Shown: positions 27,611 through 36,689 of the stretch, in pieces | Layout of the letters: every line of letters begins with the position of its first letter | Position numbering within the stretch: position 1 is the stretch's first letter | Assembly: GCA_052400625.1 (NCBI GenBank) | Contig: JBQTGH010000001.1 | Length of the DNA: 64,000 nt | Direction: 5' to 3' (one strand) | Origin: Thermophagus sp052400625 | Lineage (GTDB): Bacteria > Bacteroidota > Bacteroidia > Bacteroidales > Marinilabiliaceae | Notes under the pieces: model-generated | Databases searched by the model: none | The model's input: only the letters and a program-made list of their open reading frames with translations | Told to the model about the DNA's origin: nothing | Translations under genes and position numbers: made by a program

Positions 27611-27655
27611 TTAGATGTAAGATGATTAGATGTAAGATGGCTAGATGTAAGAGCA
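27611..27655. repeat. three 15-bp direct repeats (TTAGATGTAAGATGA type)
   Basis: Units at 27611-27625, 27626-27640 and 27641-27655 share TAGATGTAAGA. Similar TAGAT/ATCTAA wording recurs near 39790 and 60690 in other intergenic spaces. Confidence 0.75.
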
Positions 27656-27920
27656 CTTAAAATACTCCTTCATGTTTTACTTGGCATGTCAGAATATCGA
27701 TCTCCTCAATTCTGATCGCAACTTTTATGTGCATCTAAGGTCATCCTTTAACACAGACTACCCATCCCCAACAGAGATGGAAAACCCCATCCAAAATTAC
27801 CCACCAACGACATCTCTTTATCTATATAATATCTATCTGTAACTACTTTTTGCTACCTATATCTATTCATTAATGGTCTATCCACTTAGTGGTTTGGTGT
27901 CCCACACGCCATCGGTCTAA

Positions 27921-30900
27921 TTACCGAACAACCTTTTCACTCTCCACTACTCCGTTGGCAGTAACGCGAATCAGATACACACCACTATTTTCCGGCAGTT
28001 CCACTTCGGTTTCGGTATTGTCGGTCATAATGGTATTGATCCGTCGACCATTGAGGTCGGCCACTTCGATGGTGGCTTGTGAAGCCTGCAACAGTTCGGG
28101 ACTAATTTTCACGAGCGCATCGTTCTGACGTCCCACAATCCGGATTTGATAGGCTTCTTCCTCTTGGGGGTGTTCTATCACCGTCGGGACCTCCTCAACT
28201 TCAGCAAAGTGAAGAACAAAACGATCGTGATCATCGCCCAACTCAACAGGAGTATAAACATATCCACTGGCTTCTCGAAGATTAACCATCGCTCCGGCGT
28301 CCCGATCTTCCAGATAAACATCATAACGGTCGGTAAACTGTTCCAGGTCGACATTCAGCGTCACCTCTCCTTCTACCCGGTTGCGAACACTCAAAGGGAT
28401 CTCAAGGGTATCGGCAGTAATAACCGGCATACCGTTGATGGAAAGAGGTTCACCTCCAATGACCGTATATACTTCCGGTATATGGAGAGAGCTGTTAAAC
28501 CGTTTTTCTGAATCCTCAACCCCCTGTTCCTCTAAGAAAGATTCATGGAAATAGAGGACTGTACCATCTATTGCCACTCCATTATCGGTTTGAATACGTA
28601 TCAGGTTGTAATCAGATGGCTTCGTCGTTGAAGCACTTTTTAACGCCACCGCGTCGGACTTTACTCGAGCAGCCCGTTTAATGGTCAAGGACGCGTTGGG
28701 GGTTTCCACTTTCATCTGCACCGCCTGATAAGGTGCAATCAATCCCACACTACTTTCATCATATCCAGGTGGGATAATGCTCCAGACTCCAGGCAAATCA
28801 TCACCATTATTATTGTAGGTCTGAATAATCCGTTCTCCATCCACCGTTATCCAGCTCCAAATGGTGTTGGATAAATTTTCCCGTTCCCATCCGGCAGGAT
28901 CTTCCCAATCAATTGCTGTGGGGAAAGGATTTCCAACCAAGTAATATCCTTTGGTCAGACCATTCAAGGTTACATCCTCATTATAGACTTCACCTTGAAA
29001 AAAGAGCTCTTTACCATTCAAATATTTGGCAAAAACGGCTTCAGCAGTAGCCAATTCAGGCTTTTCACTGAGATAACCCTCATCGACCTTATACCATTGC
29101 CATTTGTCGTTTCCTAGTTCATCGCGGAAAACAAAGACCAAATCGTTATCAGGATCACCATCGGGATAGAACCACTTCAATTGAGAATTCCGGATCGGAC
29201 TACTTAAGTAAAAAGCACCATTGGCTTCAAGGTTTAATTTAACATTCACATTCCCAGACTTCGTGGTGGATTCAGGCAACAAGAGCGATGACAAATTATC
29301 GTTGGTGGATTCAAGGACAATCGTCCCATCATTATCCACATCGTCAGTTATTTCCAATGAAGCACCGGGTTTGAGGGTCAGCGTTTTTCCGACATCGATG
29401 GAGAGACTTCGACACCAAGCATTTCTATCTTGTCCAATCACAGGATTATTGGAAGAGTATGCCGACTTAATAAGAACCGGGTTGGCCACCGATGGTACCA
29501 GACCACCACCCCAATTGGCACCGTCGAACCAGTCGGTCCCGTTGATTCCGATCCAGGTATAATCATCAATTGTTTTTAATCCAAAGGTGAAGAGTCGCAC
29601 GGTATTATGATTCAGGGGCTCGGTGGTTACCAAACCGCCGTTTATGTCGCCCGATTTATTGGTATACTCCACCTCTTCCCATGCAGTGGGTTCATAACTG
29701 ATAACCATGAAGTCGGGACTGTCGGGATTGATACCGCTTTCACTATCCCATCGCAGCATCACTTGCGCCTGTGCGGCACCTGGAGCTTCCACACGCCAGT
29801 ATTCACTCTGACTCACAAAAGTGACACCCGCTTCCGTAAAGCCATCTTCCGAAGCGGCATGATCGAAATATTGAACGGTCCATAATCCGGTAGCATCGGG
29901 ACGGATACCAATATTTCCATATCGGTAGTTATCCCCCACGGGGAAGTCGAAGGTAGTTCCCGCATTGATTCGTTTTTGCATGGGGCCGTCCACATAGCGG
30001 AGTCTGGAAGCTCCTGCCACGGCAGAATTACCGGCATTGAGGACGGTGAGCAGGGCATCGTCGGCAGTATTGATAATACCATCATTAAAAGTCAGCACAT
30101 TGGTCACATCCACCGGGCCACTGAGCACAATACCGGAATTATTATCGGCAATGAGGTTGTATAACGCGCTGGCAGCTGTGAAATCACCACTAATGGTCTG
30201 CATGGCCTCGCCCTGCAGCCGGGCATCTCCCTGACGCATCTCCAGGGCGCCACCGGTGCGTGACACATCGCCACACAGGGTCAACAGCCTGCTTTCCTCA
30301 TTGACCACCGTTCCACCGTCAATGGAAAGGTCGCCCAGCACTTTGAGATCGATATTGGGCAGGATCCGTTCTCCGTCGCCGCTAAACACCAGATGATTGA
30401 CCTGCGGCATCTCGGACAGAACGGAATAATTGCCACTTCCTGAGAATTCGAGGGTCCCTCCCTCTTTCGACAAGAACTCGGTATATTCGCCGGCGGGCAA
30501 CGATCCGGACTCCAAGATCATTCGGCCATTTCCGGAAACTTTACCGAGTCGGTGATTCAGGGTGGAACCCACCCCCAGAGTGCCTGTTTCGGTTAGGTTG
30601 GTTATGTAGGCTTCATGCCCGTTGGTACGCATCTGCACCTGATGCTTAATCATCACGATGGCCCCTTTAGGACCACCGCCGGGCACTTCTCCTCCGCCTA
30701 CGACACTCCAGGTGGAAGGTTCATCCCAGTATCCATCATTTTTTGAAACAAATACCTGTACCTTATCGGGGATCGCTGCATCGGTACCGGCAGTATAATC
30801 GCCGTCGATACCGGCATCGTCGGTTCCTTCAAAGCGGTAGTTGAGAATGGTGTTGACCTCATCGAAGTCATCCACCGAATATTTATTCCAGCTGCCCGTC

Positions 30901-33900
30901 AGATCATCCAAGATACGGGCGGTGATGTAATCTTCGGCATTGTCACCGGGCACATCGTCGGGATGACCGTGCATGGCCACGGTAGCAGAAAACCCTTGAA
31001 TACCTTCGGCGTCCAGCGTCCAGTTGTATTGCAACACATTATCTAGGTCTTCGGCCGGGATGGTGATATGAGGTTCGTTGGCCGCTTTCACGCGAATGGA
31101 ACCGCCGGCCCGGCCATTGGCCGTAACCGCCATCACCACCGGGGTATATTTACCGGAGGATCCGATCGGGAAGGTAATATGGCCAACCGCACCGGCCGGC
31201 AAATATTTCCTGATTCCGGCATCGGTAAACGACAGGTTGGTTTGCACCATATTGGTTGGGGAGAAGCTGTCGGTGTCATCACCTGCAAATTGGGCCTGCT
31301 CTGCCAGTACCAGCAGATTGCGGCCTATATCCAAAACCCCGTTGTTAAGTTTCAGCACATCGGTGATGGTGGTCGCAGCCGACTGGGTGGGGATCACCAC
31401 ACCCGAAGCATTGTCGATCATCAACTTGGCAATGGCTCCTCCGCCCAAAAGCTTTTGAGATGCGGAACCATTCATGACGAGACCATGACTATTGTCACCA
31501 CTCAAGGTAGAAGTCCCTTCCGCAACCGTGACATCGCCTTTTACCGAAACGTTATTTTCGACGGTATTAAGAGAGCCGGCAGCGAGGGTAAAGTCGTTTT
31601 GGATGACGATTTCGGTATTTTCGTCCATGTTCAGAGTTCCGTTTCCACCGTTTTTCACCAGGTTGTAAAAGGTGGTACTGCCCTGAATGGTCTGGCCGGC
31701 AGAACCACTGAAATAGGTCGTATTTTCGTTGGCAGTGAAGGTGCCACTATTGTTCATGTCGCCACGAATGGTCACATCCAAGCCTTCGGCATCAAAAAGG
31801 GATGATGCGCCAATGGTCAGATCACCGTTCAGCTCCAGAGGAACGGTTTGCAGACGGGCTTCCACACCTCCTGAAAGACGGAGGTTCTCCAGAGGTTGAT
31901 TCACGTAGAGATCGAAGGCGCCCGTTTCAGCCCCATCGGCAATAAGAATGGTGCTTCCCTGTCCCAACGAAACCGTCTCGGGATCGAAATAAAAGTCGGC
32001 CAACCCGGAAGCTTTGCTGTTGTGAAGGGTGAGGGTCGCCCCATCGGCCATGGTAAAGGAACTGCCGGGATTGAGAATTTCGAAGACGGCGCGGGACGAT
32101 TCGCCCCAATCATTAATTCCAACCTCTACCACCGCTTCACTGCTGTTCTGAGAATAGGTGAGGATGCCTGCTTCGGTGAAGGATGAGCGACGAATCTGCG
32201 AGCCCACGTAAAGCTCACCACTGCCGTTCACCTCTATTTCGGAACGACCGGAAGCCGTATATTCAATGAAGTTGTTGGTACCCCGGTCGAAGCGTGCCAC
32301 CCCGCCATCGTTGATGGTCAGCTTACCGTCGAGCCACAAGCCGCCATCATCGGCATCGTCGCCACCCAATGAGACTTCCCCCTGATTAACAATCAGCTCA
32401 GCAGTGGAAGGAATTTTAAACAGTCCTCCGCCGGCGCTGAGTTCGAGGTTGATGTTGGGATGGTCGAGACTTACAATTCCCGAGGATATGGTAAGCGGTT
32501 TCCGCACTTCATCATTGGGGGCATTGAGAGTAAAATCACCCATAAAGAGGACCGAATCGGTCTCAGCCTTATTGACCATCACATAGCCAAAACGACTATT
32601 CCCACTGCCCGATTTAGTGAAGAGAGAAGAACCGTCACCGGTAAAAGAGACCGTTACCATATTAACGTTATCACCGTTTGTCTTATACAAATTTAGAACT
32701 CCATCTCCCTGATGAATGTCACCATTTATCTCCAGATTATGTTCTAACGAGGCGGTGCCGGCATTTTGCACAATCATTCGTCCATTCCCCGAAAAAATCA
32801 AACTACCCTTTATGGTGACAAAACGTTCGTAACCGGAATTTCTAAACTGAATGCGTCCCGTATTGATAACCACATCATCTTCCACTTCCATATCACCATA
32901 TTGGTTTGTGCTCATCAGGAGCAGGGCATCATCCACAAAGAGACTTTTGGCTTTAAAATTCACATTGGCCACCGTTTTATTGCCCGAACCAGAAATCACT
33001 AAGTTGGGATATTGGTCCAGCTGATTGGTAAGCGTATAATTATCATCTCCATAATACTCAAAAATGGCGGTATCGTTGGTCACAAATTCACCAAAGTTGG
33101 CATCCGGAACATTTCCTGATGAAATCCGGAACTTACCGGCGCCATTAACCTCTGAAAAATTATGATTTACTGTCGATGCAATATCCAATACGGATCCATC
33201 TTCGATGATAATCTGTGCGGCTTCAGCACCATTATTAGTGATGTATACTGAATCATTATCGCCGATGATGACGATGTCTTCGGGACCGGGGGGATAATCC
33301 CAACGTCCTACCCTTCCACCGTTATGCCCGTCAAAGGACCAGGTATCTCTTTCGTTCCAATTACCTCCTCCATTACGACTGTAATAGGTATCATAATTAA
33401 GAAATGCTAGGTCACCCCAAAACCAATTGTATTCAGCAGCGGTAAAATCTCCTTCCGCAAGGTAACCGATATTTTGGTAAGTTATATGGTCAAACCGGCG
33501 ACCTAAATCATCCTCGAACCAATACCATACCCCATCATAGTTTAAATAACTTTTGCAATTATCATCAAAATTGGTGGTTTCAAAATAATCAAATCGGATG
33601 GAAAGATCTTCAGATTCCAAAGAAGAGAAGCCATCCATATTTGTTTTCCAATAAAACGGCAAAACATCATATTCAAAACTGGGATTAGTAGCAGGATGCT
33701 CCTCCGGCACGGGAATCACTGCAAAAGCCCCGGACTCCCCAATCGCATTATTAACTATCAAGGTAACGGGAACATATTCATCACCCCCATCAACGTCCAC
33801 CCCCACCGGATATACTACATTTCCGGTTTGGGACAATGAAAAATTGTATTGTAGTCCTTTATCGGCGGCGTTACCACGGGTTTTAATCATTTTGGAAGCG

Positions 33901-36110
33901 GAAAAGTTGCTGCCGGCAATCCTGTTGGTATCCACCCTCATCAGGTATTTATCGATATACATGATACCATTGGTAAGGGTAAAATAGCTGAAACGCACAT
34001 CGCTGGTAAGAGAAGCCCCGTTGTTGTTATCCAGCTCGACCGATCCCATGGTGTAAGCGGTGGAATAACTATCCAGTGTTTGGTTTCCCGAGCCGTTTAG
34101 GACAATTTTTCCCAGAGTAACATCATCGGTAACAATATTTCCTTTTCCCAGGTAAAGGTCACCGCCCAATGAAACGGCTTTATTATTGAGATTCAAATCA
34201 CCCCGCTCTACCGACAGGTTATTTAAAATTCGACAGCTGCCGTTCCCAAGAAACAGATTATTGGATTCGCTTTCCTTACTGATGGTTAAGTTATAAAACT
34301 CAAGGTCAGCTCCGGCATTATTGGTGAGGACAGAACTTTTGTCTCCTATAAAAGAAGTGGTATTATTTCTAAGTTCAACATTTGAGGTACTATTCTGCAG
34401 AGTAAGATCCCCCCCAATATTCATCGGATAATTGTCGTCGGACACATCGAGCGTCCCGTTTGTTCCGATGGTTAGGTCGTTAAGGATGGTTAGTTCGCTG
34501 CTGAGGAAGGCGGTGGCGGTATTGCTTTGTCCGGATATTTCGAAATTATAGAAGGGTGCAGAAGAAGAGATATGGAAATTTCCTGAAGCACTGCCTGAAC
34601 GTTTGATTCTAATAGTACCGCCGGTGACGCTGTATTTCCCTTCACCCGATTCGATATTGATGGCCAGTTGACTGGATGTAGCGGCGTCTTGAATTTCCAT
34701 GAGTCCGCCGGTCATGATAAAGACGTTATTGTTGCCCTTGATGCTAAAGGTTGCGGCGCCGCTGCCTGATAAGTCGCTGCCAAGGTCGCCGTACATATAG
34801 ACGGCACCGCCCGACTGGTTGTAGGTCCACTTGCCGGTATTACCGCCGGCGCTGCGGAATCCGGGGGTATAGATGGTTCCGCCTTCGATGAGCACCAGGG
34901 CATTACCGCTATCCCATGCCACGAATCCGTGGGTACGGGTATTAAGTGTTCCGGAGGTAATCCGAAATTTACCCAGAACAGAAAATGACTGTTTTCCGGA
35001 GGCGGCAGTGGTGACCCCGTCGGCTGTGAAGAGGCCGTCGGCATTGGCATTATTGGCGGTGGTATTGACCTCCACGGCACTGCCGTTGAGCCACAATCCT
35101 CCGGTTGACGGCACATAAAAATCGTCCCCTCCCTCGGTCAGAGAATGGATATAGGTGGCGCCGGTAAGTTCCAGCGTTCCGTTTTTAATGTAGAGGGCTT
35201 TTTCGGTTCTGTAATTGTTGTTTTGTCCAAACAGTCGGAAATATTGCCGTTGTGAAGGGTTAACGGTAAACCGCCAGGTGGGATCGTTCCCTTTATCGAT
35301 GATGAGGCGTTGCAGAAAAGTGGTATTATTGGCCTGCAGCACATTATGTGATTCCCCCTTGGCCGTCAGAATAACGTAACCATTTGAAGGGGTGCTGTTG
35401 TAATCGGGGTTGGCAAGATTCGTAAGACGGATGGTCCCATTATTAATGATATCGCCCCAGGCCAAGAGGTTATGGGCAGCGTTAGCCGTATTCACGGTAA
35501 TGGAAGCCCCGGCATTGATCGTAATATCTCCGAGGACGTTAAGCGTTCGCGAAGTCGTATTGTTTCCAAACCGGAAAGCACCTTTCAGAACAGAAAAGTT
35601 ACCATTCACGGTAAGCTCACCCGCCAAAGAAACGGTTGAACTGCTATTGGTGAGATCGATTTCCACATTATAAAAGGTGTGGGATGATAGATTATAGTCC
35701 GAACCTTTATAAACCACGGTGCCTTTTCCTTCATTGGTGAAATGGGAAGCATCTCCCGCAGGGAAGTTGTCGCCTTCCATGATGATGCGCCCCGAACCAC
35801 GAATCTCTGAAAAGAGATGTCCCGAAGTATTTTTCAGGTCGAGGCGTCCCTCGACGGTCAAGACCTTGCAGTTGGCAGAAAAGGGGGCATCTTCGGTGGG
35901 CATGGTGATGGTTTTCCCGCTTTTAATGACGACGTTATCCCCGTCCAGGGGATATCCCTCATCTTCTGTAACATAAACAGCTGCGGCAGGATCCAGGGTC
36001 CAGTTTTCCGGATTGTTCCATTCACCCGAATTGATGGCATACCAGGTTTGTTGGGCCTGCGCACTCCATCCTAAAACCAATAACAAATAAACGAGGTAAA
36101 AATGCTTCAT
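27921..36110 (-). CDS. giant T9SS-exported surface protein (beta-helix rich, type A sorting domain)
   Basis: A 2729-aa protein with a cleavable signal peptide (MKHFYLVYLLLVLGWSAQAQ). The body has long runs of short beta-strand repeats (SGxLxIxxDVTINxG-type) typical of right-handed beta-helices. Trp-rich modules of the form WNxxxTW recur: about residues 22-40 (GEWNNPENWTL), then GGNWNERDTWSF, DGYWDEPSTWSV and TDWFDGANWGG. The final ~80 residues form a T9SS type A C-terminal domain (IEVADLNGRRINTI...ENSGVYLIRVTANG), so it is exported through PorV/SprA-type machinery and anchored to the surface. The C-terminal ~500 residues are strongly similar to the neighbouring 775-aa protein. A role in adhesion or matrix binding is plausible but unproven. 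Confidence 0.9.
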   Translation of the reverse strand: MKHFYLVYLLLVLGWSAQAQQTWYAINSGEWNNPENWTLDPAAAVYVTEDEGYPLDGDNVVIKSGKTITMPTEDAPFSANCKVLTVEGRLDLKNTSGHLFSEIRGSGRIIMEGDNFPAGDASHFTNEGKGTVVYKGSDYNLSSHTFYNVEIDLTNSSSTVSLAGELTVNGNFSVLKGAFRFGNNTTSRTLNVLGDITINAGASITVNTANAAHNLLAWGDIINNGTIRLTNLANPDYNSTPSNGYVILTAKGESHNVLQANNTTFLQRLIIDKGNDPTWRFTVNPSQRQYFRLFGQNNNYRTEKALYIKNGTLELTGATYIHSLTEGGDDFYVPSTGGLWLNGSAVEVNTTANNANADGLFTADGVTTAASGKQSFSVLGKFRITSGTLNTRTHGFVAWDSGNALVLIEGGTIYTPGFRSAGGNTGKWTYNQSGGAVYMYGDLGSDLSGSGAATFSIKGNNNVFIMTGGLMEIQDAATSSQLAINIESGEGKYSVTGGTIRIKRSGSASGNFHISSSAPFYNFEISGQSNTATAFLSSELTILNDLTIGTNGTLDVSDDNYPMNIGGDLTLQNSTSNVELRNNTTSFIGDKSSVLTNNAGADLEFYNLTISKESESNNLFLGNGSCRILNNLSVERGDLNLNNKAVSLGGDLYLGKGNIVTDDVTLGKIVLNGSGNQTLDSYSTAYTMGSVELDNNNGASLTSDVRFSYFTLTNGIMYIDKYLMRVDTNRIAGSNFSASKMIKTRGNAADKGLQYNFSLSQTGNVVYPVGVDVDGGDEYVPVTLIVNNAIGESGAFAVIPVPEEHPATNPSFEYDVLPFYWKTNMDGFSSLESEDLSIRFDYFETTNFDDNCKSYLNYDGVWYWFEDDLGRRFDHITYQNIGYLAEGDFTAAEYNWFWGDLAFLNYDTYYSRNGGGNWNERDTWSFDGHNGGRVGRWDYPPGPEDIVIIGDNDSVYITNNGAEAAQIIIEDGSVLDIASTVNHNFSEVNGAGKFRISSGNVPDANFGEFVTNDTAIFEYYGDDNYTLTNQLDQYPNLVISGSGNKTVANVNFKAKSLFVDDALLLMSTNQYGDMEVEDDVVINTGRIQFRNSGYERFVTIKGSLIFSGNGRMIVQNAGTASLEHNLEINGDIHQGDGVLNLYKTNGDNVNMVTVSFTGDGSSLFTKSGSGNSRFGYVMVNKAETDSVLFMGDFTLNAPNDEVRKPLTISSGIVSLDHPNINLELSAGGGLFKIPSTAELIVNQGEVSLGGDDADDGGLWLDGKLTINDGGVARFDRGTNNFIEYTASGRSEIEVNGSGELYVGSQIRRSSFTEAGILTYSQNSSEAVVEVGINDWGESSRAVFEILNPGSSFTMADGATLTLHNSKASGLADFYFDPETVSLGQGSTILIADGAETGAFDLYVNQPLENLRLSGGVEARLQTVPLELNGDLTIGASSLFDAEGLDVTIRGDMNNSGTFTANENTTYFSGSAGQTIQGSTTFYNLVKNGGNGTLNMDENTEIVIQNDFTLAAGSLNTVENNVSVKGDVTVAEGTSTLSGDNSHGLVMNGSASQKLLGGGAIAKLMIDNASGVVIPTQSAATTITDVLKLNNGVLDIGRNLLVLAEQAQFAGDDTDSFSPTNMVQTNLSFTDAGIRKYLPAGAVGHITFPIGSSGKYTPVVMAVTANGRAGGSIRVKAANEPHITIPAEDLDNVLQYNWTLDAEGIQGFSATVAMHGHPDDVPGDNAEDYITARILDDLTGSWNKYSVDDFDEVNTILNYRFEGTDDAGIDGDYTAGTDAAIPDKVQVFVSKNDGYWDEPSTWSVVGGGEVPGGGPKGAIVMIKHQVQMRTNGHEAYITNLTETGTLGVGSTLNHRLGKVSGNGRMILESGSLPAGEYTEFLSKEGGTLEFSGSGNYSVLSEMPQVNHLVFSGDGERILPNIDLKVLGDLSIDGGTVVNEESRLLTLCGDVSRTGGALEMRQGDARLQGEAMQTISGDFTAASALYNLIADNNSGIVLSGPVDVTNVLTFNDGIINTADDALLTVLNAGNSAVAGASRLRYVDGPMQKRINAGTTFDFPVGDNYRYGNIGIRPDATGLWTVQYFDHAASEDGFTEAGVTFVSQSEYWRVEAPGAAQAQVMLRWDSESGINPDSPDFMVISYEPTAWEEVEYTNKSGDINGGLVTTEPLNHNTVRLFTFGLKTIDDYTWIGINGTDWFDGANWGGGLVPSVANPVLIKSAYSSNNPVIGQDRNAWCRSLSIDVGKTLTLKPGASLEITDDVDNDGTIVLESTNDNLSSLLLPESTTKSGNVNVKLNLEANGAFYLSSPIRNSQLKWFYPDGDPDNDLVFVFRDELGNDKWQWYKVDEGYLSEKPELATAEAVFAKYLNGKELFFQGEVYNEDVTLNGLTKGYYLVGNPFPTAIDWEDPAGWERENLSNTIWSWITVDGERIIQTYNNNGDDLPGVWSIIPPGYDESSVGLIAPYQAVQMKVETPNASLTIKRAARVKSDAVALKSASTTKPSDYNLIRIQTDNGVAIDGTVLYFHESFLEEQGVEDSEKRFNSSLHIPEVYTVIGGEPLSINGMPVITADTLEIPLSVRNRVEGEVTLNVDLEQFTDRYDVYLEDRDAGAMVNLREASGYVYTPVELGDDHDRFVLHFAEVEEVPTVIEHPQEEEAYQIRIVGRQNDALVKISPELLQASQATIEVADLNGRRINTIMTDNTETEVELPENSGVYLIRVTANGVVESEKVVR

Positions 36111-36400
36111 ATTCTTGGGTTTTCATCTTTTGTTTATGGCGTCATTACTGAGCACACCTCAAACTGGTAGATTATACCCAAGAAATAAAATATTGTTAAT
36201 AAGCTTTGAGGAACAAGAGGTGAGGATTGACGAAAAGAGCTTTATTGAAGATGAAGTTTGGGAAGCAACACCCCATTAATAAGACACTCAGCAGAGGCGG
36301 ATTAACACCTTTAAAATAAGCACATGTGGCACATACAGAGCCCCCTGTCATATACCAACACCTGACATTCGAAAAAGGGGTGGATCTTTGTAATTTAACG

Positions 36401-36438
36401 AAAAGAGGTTGTCCTTGCGAATAAGGACAACCTCTTTT
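36401..36438 (-). terminator. perfect 16-bp terminator hairpin following an orphan leader copy
   Basis: AAAAGAGGTTGTCCTT (36401-36416) and AAGGACAACCTCTTTT (36423-36438) with a 6-nt loop. On the minus strand the stem ends CTCTTTTCG. It starts right after the ATG (36441) that the leader copy at 36442-36545 presents, so that leader would be terminated at once. Confidence 0.75.
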
Positions 36439-36441
36439 CAT

Positions 36442-36545
36442 CAGAATTAAATTAGGTTAAATCATTGGTCTGATAGAACTCGCATGATCTTAAATTTTAT
36501 ACATTCACTTGTTGTGACAAACTTAGTTGGTCATGCTCGTTTTAT
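36442..36545 (-). promoter_or_regulatory. structured leader element, orphan copy joined to a terminator
   Basis: Right arm at 36473-36487 and left arm at 36531-36545 (minus-strand left arm ATAAAACGAGCATGA, right arm TCATGCGAGTTCTAT). The third pair is A-T here and G-C in other copies, a compensatory change. The loop is 43 nt with TTGTCACAA, and the distance to the ATG at 36441 is 31 nt. No credible gene follows, only the terminator hairpin. Confidence 0.65.
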
Positions 36546-36569
36546 ATGTTTATAATTTTTCTTTCAAAG

Positions 36570-36636
36570 GCCGTATGGAACTCGCCTAAATTAATCATCC
36601 CTCTGTGTGTGAAATAATTCCCATGGCTCGTTTCAT
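36570..36636 (-). promoter_or_regulatory. degenerate leader-element copy
   Basis: Minus strand ATGAAACGAGCC at the left and GGCGAGTTCCAT at the right, pairing around GA/AG, with a shorter loop. It lies immediately upstream of the orphan copy, making a tandem pair. No start codon is at the expected 31-nt distance. Confidence 0.5.
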
Positions 36637-36689
36637 ATCAATATATTTATACTGAAAATATGAAACACTTCCAATCTCGTAACCGATGA

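Larger units (their letters stand above)
26792..27920. other. long non-coding region with tandem repeats
   Basis: About 1.1 kb without a credible gene between the DUF6261-like gene and the 3' end of the giant surface-protein gene. It holds the 41-bp repeat array, a hairpin terminator and a 15-bp triplicate, each listed separately. The long plus-strand frames here arise only because the 41-bp unit lacks stop codons. Confidence 0.7.

Noticed and set aside
26987..27625. 212-aa and 104-aa plus-strand ORFs across the tandem repeats
   Set aside because: They exist only because the 41-bp unit has no stop codon in the forward frames; the translation cycles through three phases and has no flanking gene signals.
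36196..36441. 81-aa minus-strand ORF starting at the orphan leader's ATG
   Set aside because: Its first codons lie in the terminator hairpin, the composition is unlike a real protein, and no family is recognisable. It cannot be fully excluded because the leader presents this ATG.
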